Shown here piece after piece: positions 22,550 through 31,589 of a stretch of DNA of 64,000 nucleotides. Where the stretch lies: assembly GCA_963754445.1 (NCBI GenBank), contig CAVWFT010000002.1, positions 1,550,001 to 1,614,000 on the forward strand, given 5' to 3'. The DNA is from Bog-473 sp963754445 (GTDB taxonomy: Bacteria; Actinomycetota; Acidimicrobiia; Acidimicrobiales; RAAP-2). A program made the position numbers and the translations under genes. Within the stretch, counting starts at the first letter, position 1. Every line of letters begins with the position of its first letter. The notes beneath the pieces were generated by a model. It saw nothing but the letters and a program-made list of their open reading frames with translations. It was not told the DNA's origin and did no database searches.

Positions 22550-24241
22550 ATGGGGTTCTTCTGGACCATCGTCGTCCTTCTCGGCCTGTTGGCTCTGGCC
22601 TGGAGGTATCTCGGTGCCTACATGGTCGCCGTGTTCGAAGGGCGGGTGCACTACCTGGGCTTCATCGAGCGCCCGATTTACGCACTCCTGGGCACCAGCC
22701 CAGACAGGGAGCAGACCTGGAAGCGCTACGCCGGTTCGGTCGTCGTTTTCTCCGGACTTTCGATCGGGATCACCTACGCCATTCTCCGCCTCCAGGGCTC
22801 GCTGCCGTGGAACCCGCAGCACTTCGGGGCCGTGGGCCCTGCGCTGTCGTGGAACACGGCCACCTCGTTCGTCACCAATACCAACTGGCAGAACTACGGC
22901 GGCGAAGAGACCATGTCGTACTTCTCTCAGATGACCGCCCTGACGGTGCAGCAGTTCGTCACGCCGGCCGTCGGCATCGGTGCCGCGCTCGTCATCATCC
23001 GCGGCTTCTCCAAGAAGGGCTCGCCGACGGTCGGCAACTTCTGGGTGGACGTGACGCGCGCCATGCTCTACGTGCTGACCCCCATTGCCGTCATCGGCGG
23101 CCTGATCTTCGTGGGCCAGGGCGCCATCGACACGTTGGGTGGGCCGGTCAACATCCACAACTCGCTCAACGGAGTATCCCAGACCATCGCCCTCGGTCCG
23201 GTCGGGTTTATGGAAGCCATCAAGCAGTTGGGCACCAACGGCGGCGGGTTCTTCAACATCAACTCCGCTCATCCCTTCGAGAACCCGACCGGACTGACCG
23301 ACCTGCTCTCCATATTTCTCTTGCTCTCCATCCCGGTCTCCTTGACCTACGTCTTCGGCAAAATGGTGGGTGCGCTGCGGCAGGGCGTGGCCGTCCTGGC
23401 TGCGATGTTCATCATCTTTGGTGCCTGGGTCGCCATCTCGGCCGTTTCGGAGCACCAGGCCAACCCCGCCGTGCAGGCCGCCGGTCTCGTCCACCAACCA
23501 ACGGGGAACACCACGGGCAAGGAAGTCCGATTCGGGGTCCCGAGTTCGGCCCTCTTCGGCGTCGCGTCGACTTCGACGTCCACCGGCTCGGCCAACTCTG
23601 CCTACGACTCCTTCACACCGATCGGCGGCGGTATGAACCTCACCGGCATGATGCTCGGCGAAGTGACTCCCGGCGGAGTGGGCAGCGGGATATACACCAT
23701 CTTGATCTACGCCATCATCGCGGTCTTCATCGGAGGGCTGATGGTGGGTCGAACGCCTGAGTACCTCGGAAAGAAGATCCAGGCCACGGAGGTGAAGCTG
23801 GCCGGCCTGGGGACTGTTGTGATGCCGCTCACCGTGCTGGCCGTCACGGGGCTGGCCGTCGCGGTCCACCCCGGGCAGATCGCGCCCGAGAACGCCGGTC
23901 CGCACGGTTTCTCCGAAATCCTCTATGCCCTGACATCGCAGGGAAACAACAACGGATCTGCCTTCGGTGGGTTGACCGGCAACACTCCCTTCTACAACAT
24001 CCTCGGTGGCATTGCCATGCTCATCGGACGCTTCGGGATCATGATCCCGGCCATCGCTTTGGGCGGTGTGTTGGCGGCCAAGAACGTGGTGTCCGCCGGT
24101 GCCGGCACGTTCCGTTCCGACAACCCCATGTTCGTAGGCCTGCTGATAGGCGTCATCATCATCGTCGGCGGCCTGACCTTCTTCCCCGCTGTCTCCCTTG
24201 GTCCGATCGTCGAACAATTCAGTCACGGAAAGTTCTTCTAA
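22550..24241 (+). CDS. kdpA: Potassium-transporting ATPase subunit KdpA
   Basis: This is the 563-residue K+-selective channel-like subunit, about the length of E. coli KdpA (557). It shows the four pore-loop regions of the SKT superfamily, such as NTNWQNYGGEETMSYFSQM, GTNGGGFFNINSAHPFENP and SQGNNNGSAFGGLTGNTPFYN, whose Gly-rich filters coordinate K+. About ten transmembrane helices are evident. It passes K+ to KdpB through an intersubunit tunnel. It starts at the base after the kdpF stop and ends directly before kdpB. Confidence 0.97.
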   Translation: MGFFWTIVVLLGLLALAWRYLGAYMVAVFEGRVHYLGFIERPIYALLGTSPDREQTWKRYAGSVVVFSGLSIGITYAILRLQGSLPWNPQHFGAVGPALSWNTATSFVTNTNWQNYGGEETMSYFSQMTALTVQQFVTPAVGIGAALVIIRGFSKKGSPTVGNFWVDVTRAMLYVLTPIAVIGGLIFVGQGAIDTLGGPVNIHNSLNGVSQTIALGPVGFMEAIKQLGTNGGGFFNINSAHPFENPTGLTDLLSIFLLLSIPVSLTYVFGKMVGALRQGVAVLAAMFIIFGAWVAISAVSEHQANPAVQAAGLVHQPTGNTTGKEVRFGVPSSALFGVASTSTSTGSANSAYDSFTPIGGGMNLTGMMLGEVTPGGVGSGIYTILIYAIIAVFIGGLMVGRTPEYLGKKIQATEVKLAGLGTVVMPLTVLAVTGLAVAVHPGQIAPENAGPHGFSEILYALTSQGNNNGSAFGGLTGNTPFYNILGGIAMLIGRFGIMIPAIALGGVLAAKNVVSAGAGTFRSDNPMFVGLLIGVIIIVGGLTFFPAVSLGPIVEQFSHGKFF

Positions 24242-26308
24242 ATGACCGTCACCGCCACTGATTCGCCACCCCCCGCTCCTTCCGCGCCGCACGGCGTGGC
24301 AGAGTCCCGTGGCCTCTTCGACCCGGAGATCTTGAAGGAGGCCCTCGCGGGGTCGTTCACCAAGTTCGACCCCCGGGTGCAGGTCAAGAACCCGGTGATG
24401 TTCGTCGTGCTGATCGGCTCGGTCGTCACCCTCATTGAGTCCATCGCGCACGGCGGCATCTTCAACTGGTCGATCACCATCTGGCTGTTCCTCACCGTAC
24501 TCTTCGCCAACTTCGCCGAGGCCATGGCCGAGGGCCGGGGCAAGGCCCAGGCGCTCGCACTGCGGAGGATGCGCTCGGAGACCATGGCCCGGCGGCAGCT
24601 CCCCGATGGCAACGAAGAGCTGGTCCCCGCCGCCACGCTGGCCAAAGGGGACCTCGTGGTGTGCGAAGCGGGCGACCACATCCCCTCCGACGGGGAGATC
24701 ATCGAGGGGGTGGCATCAGTCGACGAGTCGGCAATCACCGGTGAGTCGGCCCCGGTCATCCGCGAGTCCGGCGGCGACCGATCGGCGGTCACCGGTGGCA
24801 CCACGGTGCTCTCCGACCGGATCGTCGTGCGCATCACTGCCGAGGCGGGCCACACCTTCCTGGACCGGATGATTGCGCTCGTCGAAGGAGCCAACCGACA
24901 GAAGACACCCAACGAGATCGCCCTGACCATCCTCCTCGCTGTGCTCACGATCATCTTCCTCCCCGTCGTGGTCGTACTGCAGCCCTTCGCAGGCTTCGCC
25001 GGAGGGACCGTCTCCGTGGTCATCCTGGTCTCCCTCCTGGTCTGCCTCATCCCGACGACAATCGGCGCCCTGCTGTCGGCCATCGGCATCGCCGGCATGG
25101 ATCGTCTGGTGCAGCGCAACGTGCTGGCCATGAGCGGCCGGGCCGTCGAGGCGGCAGGGGACGTGCAGACCCTGCTGCTCGACAAGACGGGCACCATCAC
25201 CCTTGGTAACCGCATGGCCTCGGATTTCTTCCCGGCCAGCGGGCACACCGAGGAGGAAGTCGCGAGCGCAGCCCAGCTGGCCTCCTTGGCCGACGAGACG
25301 CCAGAAGGACGATCCATCGTGGTGCTGGCCAAGGAACGCTTCGGCCTCCGTGAGCGCGAGCTCTCGGGCCCGCACGAGTTCGTGCCGTTCTCGGCCACTA
25401 CCCGCATGTCGGGCCTCAACGTCGATGGTCGGCAGATCCGCAAGGGCGCCGCCGAGGCGGTGCGCCAATGGGTGATCGACCAGGGCGGCCAACCTCCTGA
25501 TGGCCTGCAGGAGATCGTCGACCGCATCGCTCGGGCCGGGTCTACCCCGTTGGTGGTGGCCGAGGACAACACCGTTCTTGGCGTGATCGAGCTGAAGGAC
25601 GTGGTGAAGTCGGGCATCAAGGAGCGCTTCGCCGAGCTGCGCGCCGCCGGTATCCGCACCGTCATGATCACCGGTGACAATCCCCTCACGGCGGCAGCCA
25701 TCGCCCAGGAGGCCGGAGTGGACGACTTCCTGGCCGAGGCCACGCCGGAGAACAAGATGGAGCTCATCAAGGCCGAGCAGGCGGGCGGCAAGCTCGTGGC
25801 GATGACCGGGGACGGCACCAACGACGCGCCGGCTCTCGCTCAGGCCGACGTCGGCGTGGCCATGAACACCGGGACGACGGCGGCCAAAGAAGCCGGGAAC
25901 ATGGTCGACCTCGACTCCAACCCCACGAAGTTGATCGACGTCGTCGAGATCGGCAAGCAGCTGCTGATCACTCGGGGATCGTTGACGACTTTCTCCATCG
26001 CCAACGACGTTGCCAAGTACTTCGCCATCATCCCGGCGCTCTTCGTGGTGATCTATCCCCAGCTCAATTCGCTGAACATCATGCACCTCCACAGTGCACA
26101 GAGCGCCGTGCTCTCAGCCGTGATCTTCAACGCCCTGGTAATCGTGGCGCTCATCCCGCTCGCCTTGCGCGGCGTCAAGTGGCGCCCATCCGGCGCGGCA
26201 TCGATCCTGCGTCGCAACGTCTTCATCTACGGCGTCGGCGGGATCGTCACCCCCTTCATCTTCATCAAGTTGATCGACCTCGTCATCGTGGCGCTGCACG
26301 CGTACTAA
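24242..26308 (+). CDS. kdpB: Potassium-transporting ATPase ATP-binding subunit KdpB
   Basis: This is the 688-residue P-type ATPase subunit that powers K+ uptake. Phosphorylation occurs at Asp314 in LLLDKTGTIT; the actuator loop TGES is at 166-169; the P-domain has MTGDGTNDAPALAQADVGVAM and the N-domain FSATTRMSGL. The membrane segment CLIPTTIGALLSAIG is characteristic of KdpB. It directly abuts kdpA and is followed after 12 nt by kdpC. Nothing is missing, so the pump should be functional. Confidence 0.98.
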   Translation: MTVTATDSPPPAPSAPHGVAESRGLFDPEILKEALAGSFTKFDPRVQVKNPVMFVVLIGSVVTLIESIAHGGIFNWSITIWLFLTVLFANFAEAMAEGRGKAQALALRRMRSETMARRQLPDGNEELVPAATLAKGDLVVCEAGDHIPSDGEIIEGVASVDESAITGESAPVIRESGGDRSAVTGGTTVLSDRIVVRITAEAGHTFLDRMIALVEGANRQKTPNEIALTILLAVLTIIFLPVVVVLQPFAGFAGGTVSVVILVSLLVCLIPTTIGALLSAIGIAGMDRLVQRNVLAMSGRAVEAAGDVQTLLLDKTGTITLGNRMASDFFPASGHTEEEVASAAQLASLADETPEGRSIVVLAKERFGLRERELSGPHEFVPFSATTRMSGLNVDGRQIRKGAAEAVRQWVIDQGGQPPDGLQEIVDRIARAGSTPLVVAEDNTVLGVIELKDVVKSGIKERFAELRAAGIRTVMITGDNPLTAAAIAQEAGVDDFLAEATPENKMELIKAEQAGGKLVAMTGDGTNDAPALAQADVGVAMNTGTTAAKEAGNMVDLDSNPTKLIDVVEIGKQLLITRGSLTTFSIANDVAKYFAIIPALFVVIYPQLNSLNIMHLHSAQSAVLSAVIFNALVIVALIPLALRGVKWRPSGAASILRRNVFIYGVGGIVTPFIFIKLIDLVIVALHAY

Positions 26309-26320
26309 GGAAAGCCACCC

Positions 26321-26959
26321 ATGCTCACCCAACTCCGTCGCTCAGCCATCTTTTGCATCATCTGCCTTGTTCTGTTCGGCCTCGTCTATCCCCTGCTCGG
26401 CGTCGGCTTGTCCCAACTGTTCTTCAAGCATCAGGCGGACGGATCCATCACGGCCAACGGCTCCACGCTGATAGGGCAGAACTGGGCACAGACGAAGTGC
26501 CCAGGCCACCTGCCGGGCAGCTGTGTGTTCCAGGGGCGACCGGACGCACTCGGCCCCTACTCGGACGCCAACCCCAAGACCCCCAACCCGGCCGGGCACC
26601 CCGGCGACGACCCGCTCGTCGCCAACGGCGTGGCAGGCGAGTCGGGAGCCACCAACCTGGGGCCGCGCTCCCAGGAGCTCGTCGATTACACCAGGGACCT
26701 CGTCAAGTACTGGCAGCGTCGGGGCGTGCAGCCGACGTCCGACCTGGTCACGACCTCGGGCAGCGGCATCGATCCCGACATCACCCCGCAGGACGCGCAG
26801 GCCCAGATTCCCATGGTGTCCCGGGCCACCGGCCTGTCGGCAGCGACCCTGTGGCGCCTCATCAGCCAGCAGACCAATGGCATGCAGCTCGGCTTCCTCG
26901 GTTCTCCCTACGTCAACGTGCTGCAGCTCAATGAAGCGCTCGTCAAGCTCGAGGACTGA
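26321..26959 (+). CDS. kdpC: Potassium-transporting ATPase subunit KdpC
   Basis: The product is 212 residues (E. coli 190): one N-terminal membrane helix (AIFCIICLVLFGLVYPLLGVGL) and a periplasm-side domain with the family motifs GSxLIGQN, VTTSGSGIDPDI and PYVNVLQLNEAL. KdpC helps nucleotide binding and complex assembly. The insert around residues 55-110 (PGHLPGS...SGATNLGPRS) accounts for its extra length. It ends 22 nt from the convergent kdpE stop. Confidence 0.96.
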   Translation: MLTQLRRSAIFCIICLVLFGLVYPLLGVGLSQLFFKHQADGSITANGSTLIGQNWAQTKCPGHLPGSCVFQGRPDALGPYSDANPKTPNPAGHPGDDPLVANGVAGESGATNLGPRSQELVDYTRDLVKYWQRRGVQPTSDLVTTSGSGIDPDITPQDAQAQIPMVSRATGLSAATLWRLISQQTNGMQLGFLGSPYVNVLQLNEALVKLED

Positions 26960-26981
26960 ACGCGCCCTTCGGCTCGGCGAC

Positions 26982-27689
26982 CTAGCCGTCGTCCGCGGCC
27001 GAGCGTGCATCGGCCACCAGCTGGTAACCGATGCCGGGGACGGTGCGCAGCATCGTGCCGTCGTCGTCACCGAGCTTCTTGCGCAAGCGATGCGTGTACA
27101 CACGCAGGTAGTTGGATTCCTCGCCGTATCCGGGGCCCCACACGTCCTTGAGGATCATGTGGTGGGTGCACACTTTGCCGGCGTGCCGGGCCAGGTAGGC
27201 CAAGAGCTCGAACTCCTTACCCGTGAGGGTCAGCGGCCGGCCGGCCAGACTGGCCATGTGGTGCACGAGGTCCACCTCCAAGTCGCCCACGGTCAGGTCG
27301 GTCGACGCTGCGGGGCCGGCGGCGCGCGCCCCGGCGTGACGCAGCGCCACGCGGAGCCGTGCTTCGAGCTCGGCCATGCCGAATGGCTTGGTGACGAAGT
27401 CGTCCGCCCCGCTATCGAGCGCCTCCACTTTGCGACGTTCGTCGCCGTAGGCGGAGAGCACCACGATCGGCACCGGGGAGAACGCACGGATGCGGCGGCA
27501 GACCTCAATCCCGTCGAGGTCGGGCAGGCCCAGGTCGAGGATGACCAGCTCGGGCGCCTCGAGGGCCACCTGGGTCAGGGCATCCGAACCGGTGTGGGCC
27601 ACGATGACGGTGTCGCCCCGGGCGCGCAACCCGATGCCGAGCGCCTTGAGGAGCGAGGGGTCGTCGTCGACGACGAGGATCTTGGTCAT
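26982..27689 (-). CDS. kdpE: OmpR-family response regulator, KdpE-like
   Basis: This 235-residue regulator has a receiver domain with acidic pocket VVDDD, phospho-acceptor Asp52 (VILDLGLPDLDG) and Lys in TKPFG, then an OmpR/PhoB winged helix (LTGKEFELLAYLARHAGKVCTHHMILKDVWG). The ESNYLRVYTHRLRKKL tail is typical of KdpE. It overlaps the kinase stop as ATGA, so the two are co-translated, and it converges with kdpC. It should activate the pump genes when K+ is limiting, possibly through the GTTCAC/GTTGAC repeats. Confidence 0.93.
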   Translation of the reverse strand: MTKILVVDDDPSLLKALGIGLRARGDTVIVAHTGSDALTQVALEAPELVILDLGLPDLDGIEVCRRIRAFSPVPIVVLSAYGDERRKVEALDSGADDFVTKPFGMAELEARLRVALRHAGARAAGPAASTDLTVGDLEVDLVHHMASLAGRPLTLTGKEFELLAYLARHAGKVCTHHMILKDVWGPGYGEESNYLRVYTHRLRKKLGDDDGTMLRTVPGIGYQLVADARSAADDG

Positions 27690-29218
27690 GTTCGGGCAGG
27701 CTCCGTCGTGCTGGCCTCGCTCGGGACGGTGAAGGCGACTTTGGCCCCTCGATGGGTGTCGGGGTCGATCCAGATGCGACCTCCGTGGGCTTCGACGAAG
27801 GCCTTGGCGATGGCGAGCCCGAGCCCGGCCCTGCCCCCTCCGCCGTTCTGGCTGAACATTTCGAACACGTGCTCGCGCTCATCGGGCCCGATGCCGGGGC
27901 CATCGTCGTGGACGGAGATCTCCACCATGTCACCGTGGAGGGGCGCCGGCCGGGCGACCACGCGGATCACACTCGCTGGCGGAGCCAGCCGGTTGGCGTT
28001 CTCGAGGACGTTGGCCAGCACCTGGCCGATGAGCACGTGGTCGATGTGCAGCGGAGCCAGGTCCGGGGCCAGCTCGACCACGACACGCTCCGGCGCCACG
28101 ATGCCGCCCAGCGAATCGAGTGCCTCGGTCACCAACTCGTCCACCCCGATCACCGACGGGCGCAACTCGAGTGCGCCCGCTTCTATGCGGGTCATGTCCA
28201 AGAGGTTGGTGACCAGCCGAGCCAGGCGATCGCTCTGTAGCTCGATCAGCTCCAGCAGCTCGGCCCGATCGTCGGGTCCGAGGTTGCTCCCGACCTGGCG
28301 CAGGTTCGACACGGCCGTCTTGATCGAGGCCAGCGGGGTGCGGAGATCGTGCGACGCCGCTCCCATGAGCGCGCTCCGCCAGCGGTCGACCTCCTCGAGG
28401 ACCCGCGTGCGCACGGCCTGTTCGCGCAGCTGCGCCCGGTCCACGGCCAGTGCGGCCTGGTTGGCAAAGGTGCCGAGCAGGCTTCGGTCCTCTTCACCCA
28501 GTTGCGCGTCTTGCAGCACGAGCATGCCGACCGGGCGCTCGCTCACCACGAGCGCGATCGACACCCGCCGTGGTTCGGGTGCGAATTCGAAACCGAGGGA
28601 TCGCGCTTGACCGCCGCCCGATGTCAGGGAGGCGCGGTCGTCTGCCGTCAAAGGCCGACCGTCCGTCGCGGCCACCTGGAGGTCGTCACCGTCGCCCGCT
28701 GCCGGCAGCACGAGCGCCGTCCAGGTCGGGGCGAAGGCATCCTGTACGGCCTCGACGATGTGCGAGAGGAGCTGGGCCAGGGTCAGGTCACCGACCAGCG
28801 TGTGGGAGAGCGCGAAGAGCCGCTCGGACTCCTCGGTCCGGCGCAGGGCCTCTTCCCGTGCGGTGCGCAACTCGGCCACCACGCGGGCCACGATCAACAC
28901 CACCACGACGTAGACGGTCAGTGCGATCCAGTTCTGGCCCGATCGCACCGTCAACGTGCCGTAGGGCGGCAGGAAGAACAGGTCGTAGAGGACGAAGCCG
29001 GCGACGGCGCCCAGGGCGCCTGCCGCAAAACCCCCGAGGACCACGCCCACCAACGCCGGCAGGACGAAGACCAGCGCAGGGATCGCCGTGCTCAGGTGGT
29101 TACGAAAGGGGAGGAGCACGGCCAGGAGCACGCCCAGCCCCAGCAGCGTCACGGCGATGCCGACCACGGAGCGCTGGTACGTTCCCGTTGTCCCCGGTCT
29201 GCCTGTCACGCGTGTCAC
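27686..29218 (-). CDS. Sensor histidine kinase: membrane and kinase half of a split KdpD
   Basis: This 510-residue protein begins with four closely packed membrane helices (about 18-112, DUF4118-like, including LPPYGTLTV), as in the middle of KdpD. A GAF-like domain follows (about 135-265), then the dimerisation and phospho-acceptor helix with His290 (ASHDLRTPLASIK) and a HATPase domain (N-box VLENANRLAP, G-box DDGPGIG, GLGLAIAKAFVEAHGG). The N-terminal cytoplasmic KdpD and USP domains of E. coli KdpD are absent and encoded by the divergent gene 71 nt away. It should phosphorylate KdpE. Confidence 0.9.
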   Translation of the reverse strand: MTRVTGRPGTTGTYQRSVVGIAVTLLGLGVLLAVLLPFRNHLSTAIPALVFVLPALVGVVLGGFAAGALGAVAGFVLYDLFFLPPYGTLTVRSGQNWIALTVYVVVVLIVARVVAELRTAREEALRRTEESERLFALSHTLVGDLTLAQLLSHIVEAVQDAFAPTWTALVLPAAGDGDDLQVAATDGRPLTADDRASLTSGGGQARSLGFEFAPEPRRVSIALVVSERPVGMLVLQDAQLGEEDRSLLGTFANQAALAVDRAQLREQAVRTRVLEEVDRWRSALMGAASHDLRTPLASIKTAVSNLRQVGSNLGPDDRAELLELIELQSDRLARLVTNLLDMTRIEAGALELRPSVIGVDELVTEALDSLGGIVAPERVVVELAPDLAPLHIDHVLIGQVLANVLENANRLAPPASVIRVVARPAPLHGDMVEISVHDDGPGIGPDEREHVFEMFSQNGGGGRAGLGLAIAKAFVEAHGGRIWIDPDTHRGAKVAFTVPSEASTTEPART

Positions 29219-29289
29219 AACTTTCCGTCACTCGGAGCGACGTTCGAGTGTACCGACGGGATGGATGCCTTCCAGCAAGCGAGGTCGAG

Positions 29290-30438
29290 TTGAGCAGCGC
29301 CAGCGGCGACGAAGAAGGTGTCAGGCCGACCGGGCGCTTTCGCGTCTATCTGGGCGCCGCGGCCGGTGTCGGCAAGACGTGCGCCATGCTCGACGAGGGG
29401 TGGCGCAGATTCCAGCGCGGCACCGACGTCGTCGTTGGGTTCGTCGAGACGCATCGACGGGCGTTCACCATGGAGCAGGTCAGGGATCTGCCGGTCGTAC
29501 CGCGCAAGCACGTGGAGTACCGCGGCTCACGCTGGGAGGAGATGGATGTCGACGCCATCTTGGCTCGGCGACCCGCTGTCGTCCTGATCGACGAACTGGC
29601 ACACACCAACGTGCCCGGCTCCGGGCGCCACGACAAGCGTTGGGAGGACGTGCTGGAGATACTCGACGCCGGTATCGCCGTGATCTCGACGGTCAACATC
29701 CAGCACATCGAGTCCCTGGCCGATGCCGTCGAGCGGATCACCGGAGTCAGCGTGCGCGAGCGTGTTCCCGATTGGGTCGTGCGACGGGCTGATCAGATCG
29801 AGCTGATCGACTCGTCTGCCGACCAGCTGCGTCGACGCATGCTGCACGGGAACATCTATCCCGAGTCGAAGGTGCCGGCGGCGCTCGCTGGCTTCTTCCG
29901 GTCCGAGAACCTGGTGGCCCTGCGCGAGCTCTCGCTCCGTTTCGTCGCCGACGAGGCCGAGGAGGAGCTGCTCGAGTACCTGCGCACGAAAGGGACCGGT
30001 GGTGAACTGTGGGAGACCACCGAGCGGATCATGGTTGCCGTCACCGGCGCGCCCGGGAACGCCTCGGTCGTGCGCCGCGCCGCCCGCATCGCCGCTCGGG
30101 TGAAAGGAGACCTTGTGGCGGTGCATGTGGTGTCGGCGGATGCCAAGGCCGATTCGGAGGACATGGCCGCGCTCGAGGAGTTGGTCAAGGCGGTGGGCGG
30201 CAAGTGGCAGACCCTCGAGGGTGACGACGTCGCCCGGACGATCTTTGCCGCGGCCGTCGACCAGCAGATCACTCAGATCGTACTGGGCACGTCTCGGCTC
30301 TCGCGCTGGCAGTCGATCACCAGGGGATCGGTCATTCAGACCATCCTCCGCTTGGCTTCGGACAACGACATCGATTTGCATGTCATTGCCCGACGTGACG
30401 ACGCCAACGGCAGGCCGGCCGCTGCGGACGACGGTTAG
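29290..30438 (+). CDS. KdpD N-terminal sensor half (KdpD domain plus USP)
   Basis: This 382-residue soluble protein matches the cytoplasmic N-terminus of KdpD. It has Walker A GAAAGVGKT at 22-30, Walker B-like PAVVLIDELAHTNVPG with Asp101 and Glu102, and a universal-stress-protein domain from about residue 246. It has no membrane helix and no kinase domain. I chose the TTG at 29290 because GAGG lies 5 nt upstream and the KdpD homology begins soon after; no ATG or GTG is available in frame nearby. It diverges from the kinase half and probably modulates it in trans. Its stop overlaps the convergent stop. Confidence 0.85.
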   Translation: MSSASGDEEGVRPTGRFRVYLGAAAGVGKTCAMLDEGWRRFQRGTDVVVGFVETHRRAFTMEQVRDLPVVPRKHVEYRGSRWEEMDVDAILARRPAVVLIDELAHTNVPGSGRHDKRWEDVLEILDAGIAVISTVNIQHIESLADAVERITGVSVRERVPDWVVRRADQIELIDSSADQLRRRMLHGNIYPESKVPAALAGFFRSENLVALRELSLRFVADEAEEELLEYLRTKGTGGELWETTERIMVAVTGAPGNASVVRRAARIAARVKGDLVAVHVVSADAKADSEDMAALEELVKAVGGKWQTLEGDDVARTIFAAAVDQQITQIVLGTSRLSRWQSITRGSVIQTILRLASDNDIDLHVIARRDDANGRPAAADDG

Positions 30439-31145
30439 GAGTTGGCCAACAGATCGGCCCGGGCGGCGTCGGCGGCCAGCCGCGCCGCCTGTTGCATGCA
30501 TCGGTTGAGGTGGGCCAATGCCTTGGCCCGGCGTGGGTCTCGAGCCAAGTACTTGGCCAGGGCGACGGGGTCGGCCGAGCCATCTGGTTTGCTCAGTCCG
30601 AGCACGGCCTGATCGACGATGCGCTCGTCAGGACGGTCGCTGATGCCGCGATACACGGACCAGTCCACGCCGGCACCGTCACACACCTCCGCCACGCCGG
30701 CCGCCTCCATGTCGACGGCTCCAAATCCCTGTTCGAGGATGGGGCGCCATATGTCCTCCTGGTCGAAGAGGCCATCAGTCGTCATGAGTGCACCGGACGC
30801 CGCTCGCGACCCCAGCGGATGCGTCTGGTAGCGGCGTCCGTCGGGGTAGAGCTGAACCTCCGCCGGAACCATGAGCGAGCCGACGGGGAGGTCGGCACCG
30901 AGGCCGCCGGCGATCCCGATCACCATCACGTGATCGACCGGGCCGCTCGCCAGTGCCGTGCGCGTGGCAGCCCGTGCCCGTTCCGGGCCCATTCCGGTGA
31001 CCAGGGTGGAGACGGACCACGGGCCCACGTCGCCGGCATGTGTGAACGGGGGGTCATCCGGCGTCGCTCGGAGCTCGAAGGAGCGGACGATCTCCTTGAG
31101 CTCCGGTTTCATCGGCGCGAGGACGACGACACGTTGGCGTGGCAC
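30435..31145 (-). CDS. Nucleoside phosphorylase / MTA-SAH nucleosidase-like protein
   Basis: The product is about 236 residues in the PNP/UDP phosphorylase superfamily: VIGIAGGLGADLPVGSLMVPAE gives the glycine-rich phosphate or ribose loop and FGAVDMEAAGVAEVC the conserved DMEA ribose-binding Glu. ISDRPDE carries the catalytic Asp position of nucleosidases. It probably cleaves a nucleoside or an adenosyl or futalosine-like compound. The GTG at 31145 fits the start of the first beta strand (VPRQRVVVLAPM); the start is not certain. It converges with the KdpD sensor half, sharing two stop-codon bases. Confidence 0.8.
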   Translation of the reverse strand: MPRQRVVVLAPMKPELKEIVRSFELRATPDDPPFTHAGDVGPWSVSTLVTGMGPERARAATRTALASGPVDHVMVIGIAGGLGADLPVGSLMVPAEVQLYPDGRRYQTHPLGSRAASGALMTTDGLFDQEDIWRPILEQGFGAVDMEAAGVAEVCDGAGVDWSVYRGISDRPDERIVDQAVLGLSKPDGSADPVALAKYLARDPRRAKALAHLNRCMQQAARLAADAARADLLANS

Positions 31146-31203
31146 CCCACCATCATGGCGGACGGTTGGGTAGCGTGTGCTGTCCGCGACCGGAAGGAAT
31201 GCC

Positions 31204-31578
31204 ATGCCCAGCGCCGAGCAGGTGGTCCGAGAATTTTGCGCCGCTGCGAGCAAGCGTGATGCCCAGCTACTCCGGGGTTACTTCTCCGACGACATCGTGT
31301 ACCACAACATACCCATGGACCCGGCCGAGGGCATTGACGCCACGATGGCCGTCATCGACATGTTCATCGGCATGTGTGAAGCCATGGAGTTCGAGATCCA
31401 CCATCTGGCCAGCGATGGTGCGACCGTCCTCACGGAACGTACCGACACGTTCACCATGAACGGGAAGACCGCCCCCCTGCCCGTCATGGGTGCCTTCCAC
31501 GTCTCGGACGGGAAGATCACCGCATGGCGGGACTATTTCGACATGGCTCAGGTGACGGCCATGCTCGCTGAGGGGTAG
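31204..31578 (+). CDS. Limonene-1,2-epoxide hydrolase-like (SnoaL-fold) protein
   Basis: This 124-residue single-domain protein begins at an ATG with GGAAGGA 5 nt upstream. The fold is that of limonene-epoxide hydrolases: a cone of beta sheet with ERTDTF supplying the Arg-x-Asp pair and WRDYFDMAQ the second Asp, so the Asp-Arg-Asp catalytic arrangement appears intact. It likely hydrolyses an epoxide; the substrate is unknown. It diverges from the nucleosidase-like gene across a 58-nt gap. Confidence 0.82.
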   Translation: MPSAEQVVREFCAAASKRDAQLLRGYFSDDIVYHNIPMDPAEGIDATMAVIDMFIGMCEAMEFEIHHLASDGATVLTERTDTFTMNGKTAPLPVMGAFHVSDGKITAWRDYFDMAQVTAMLAEG

Positions 31579-31589
31579 AGCTTCTTCTC

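Noticed and set aside
22436..24679. 747-codon open frame antisense to kdpF/kdpA/kdpB
   Set aside because: No recognisable motif; the sense strand encodes unmistakable Kdp subunits.
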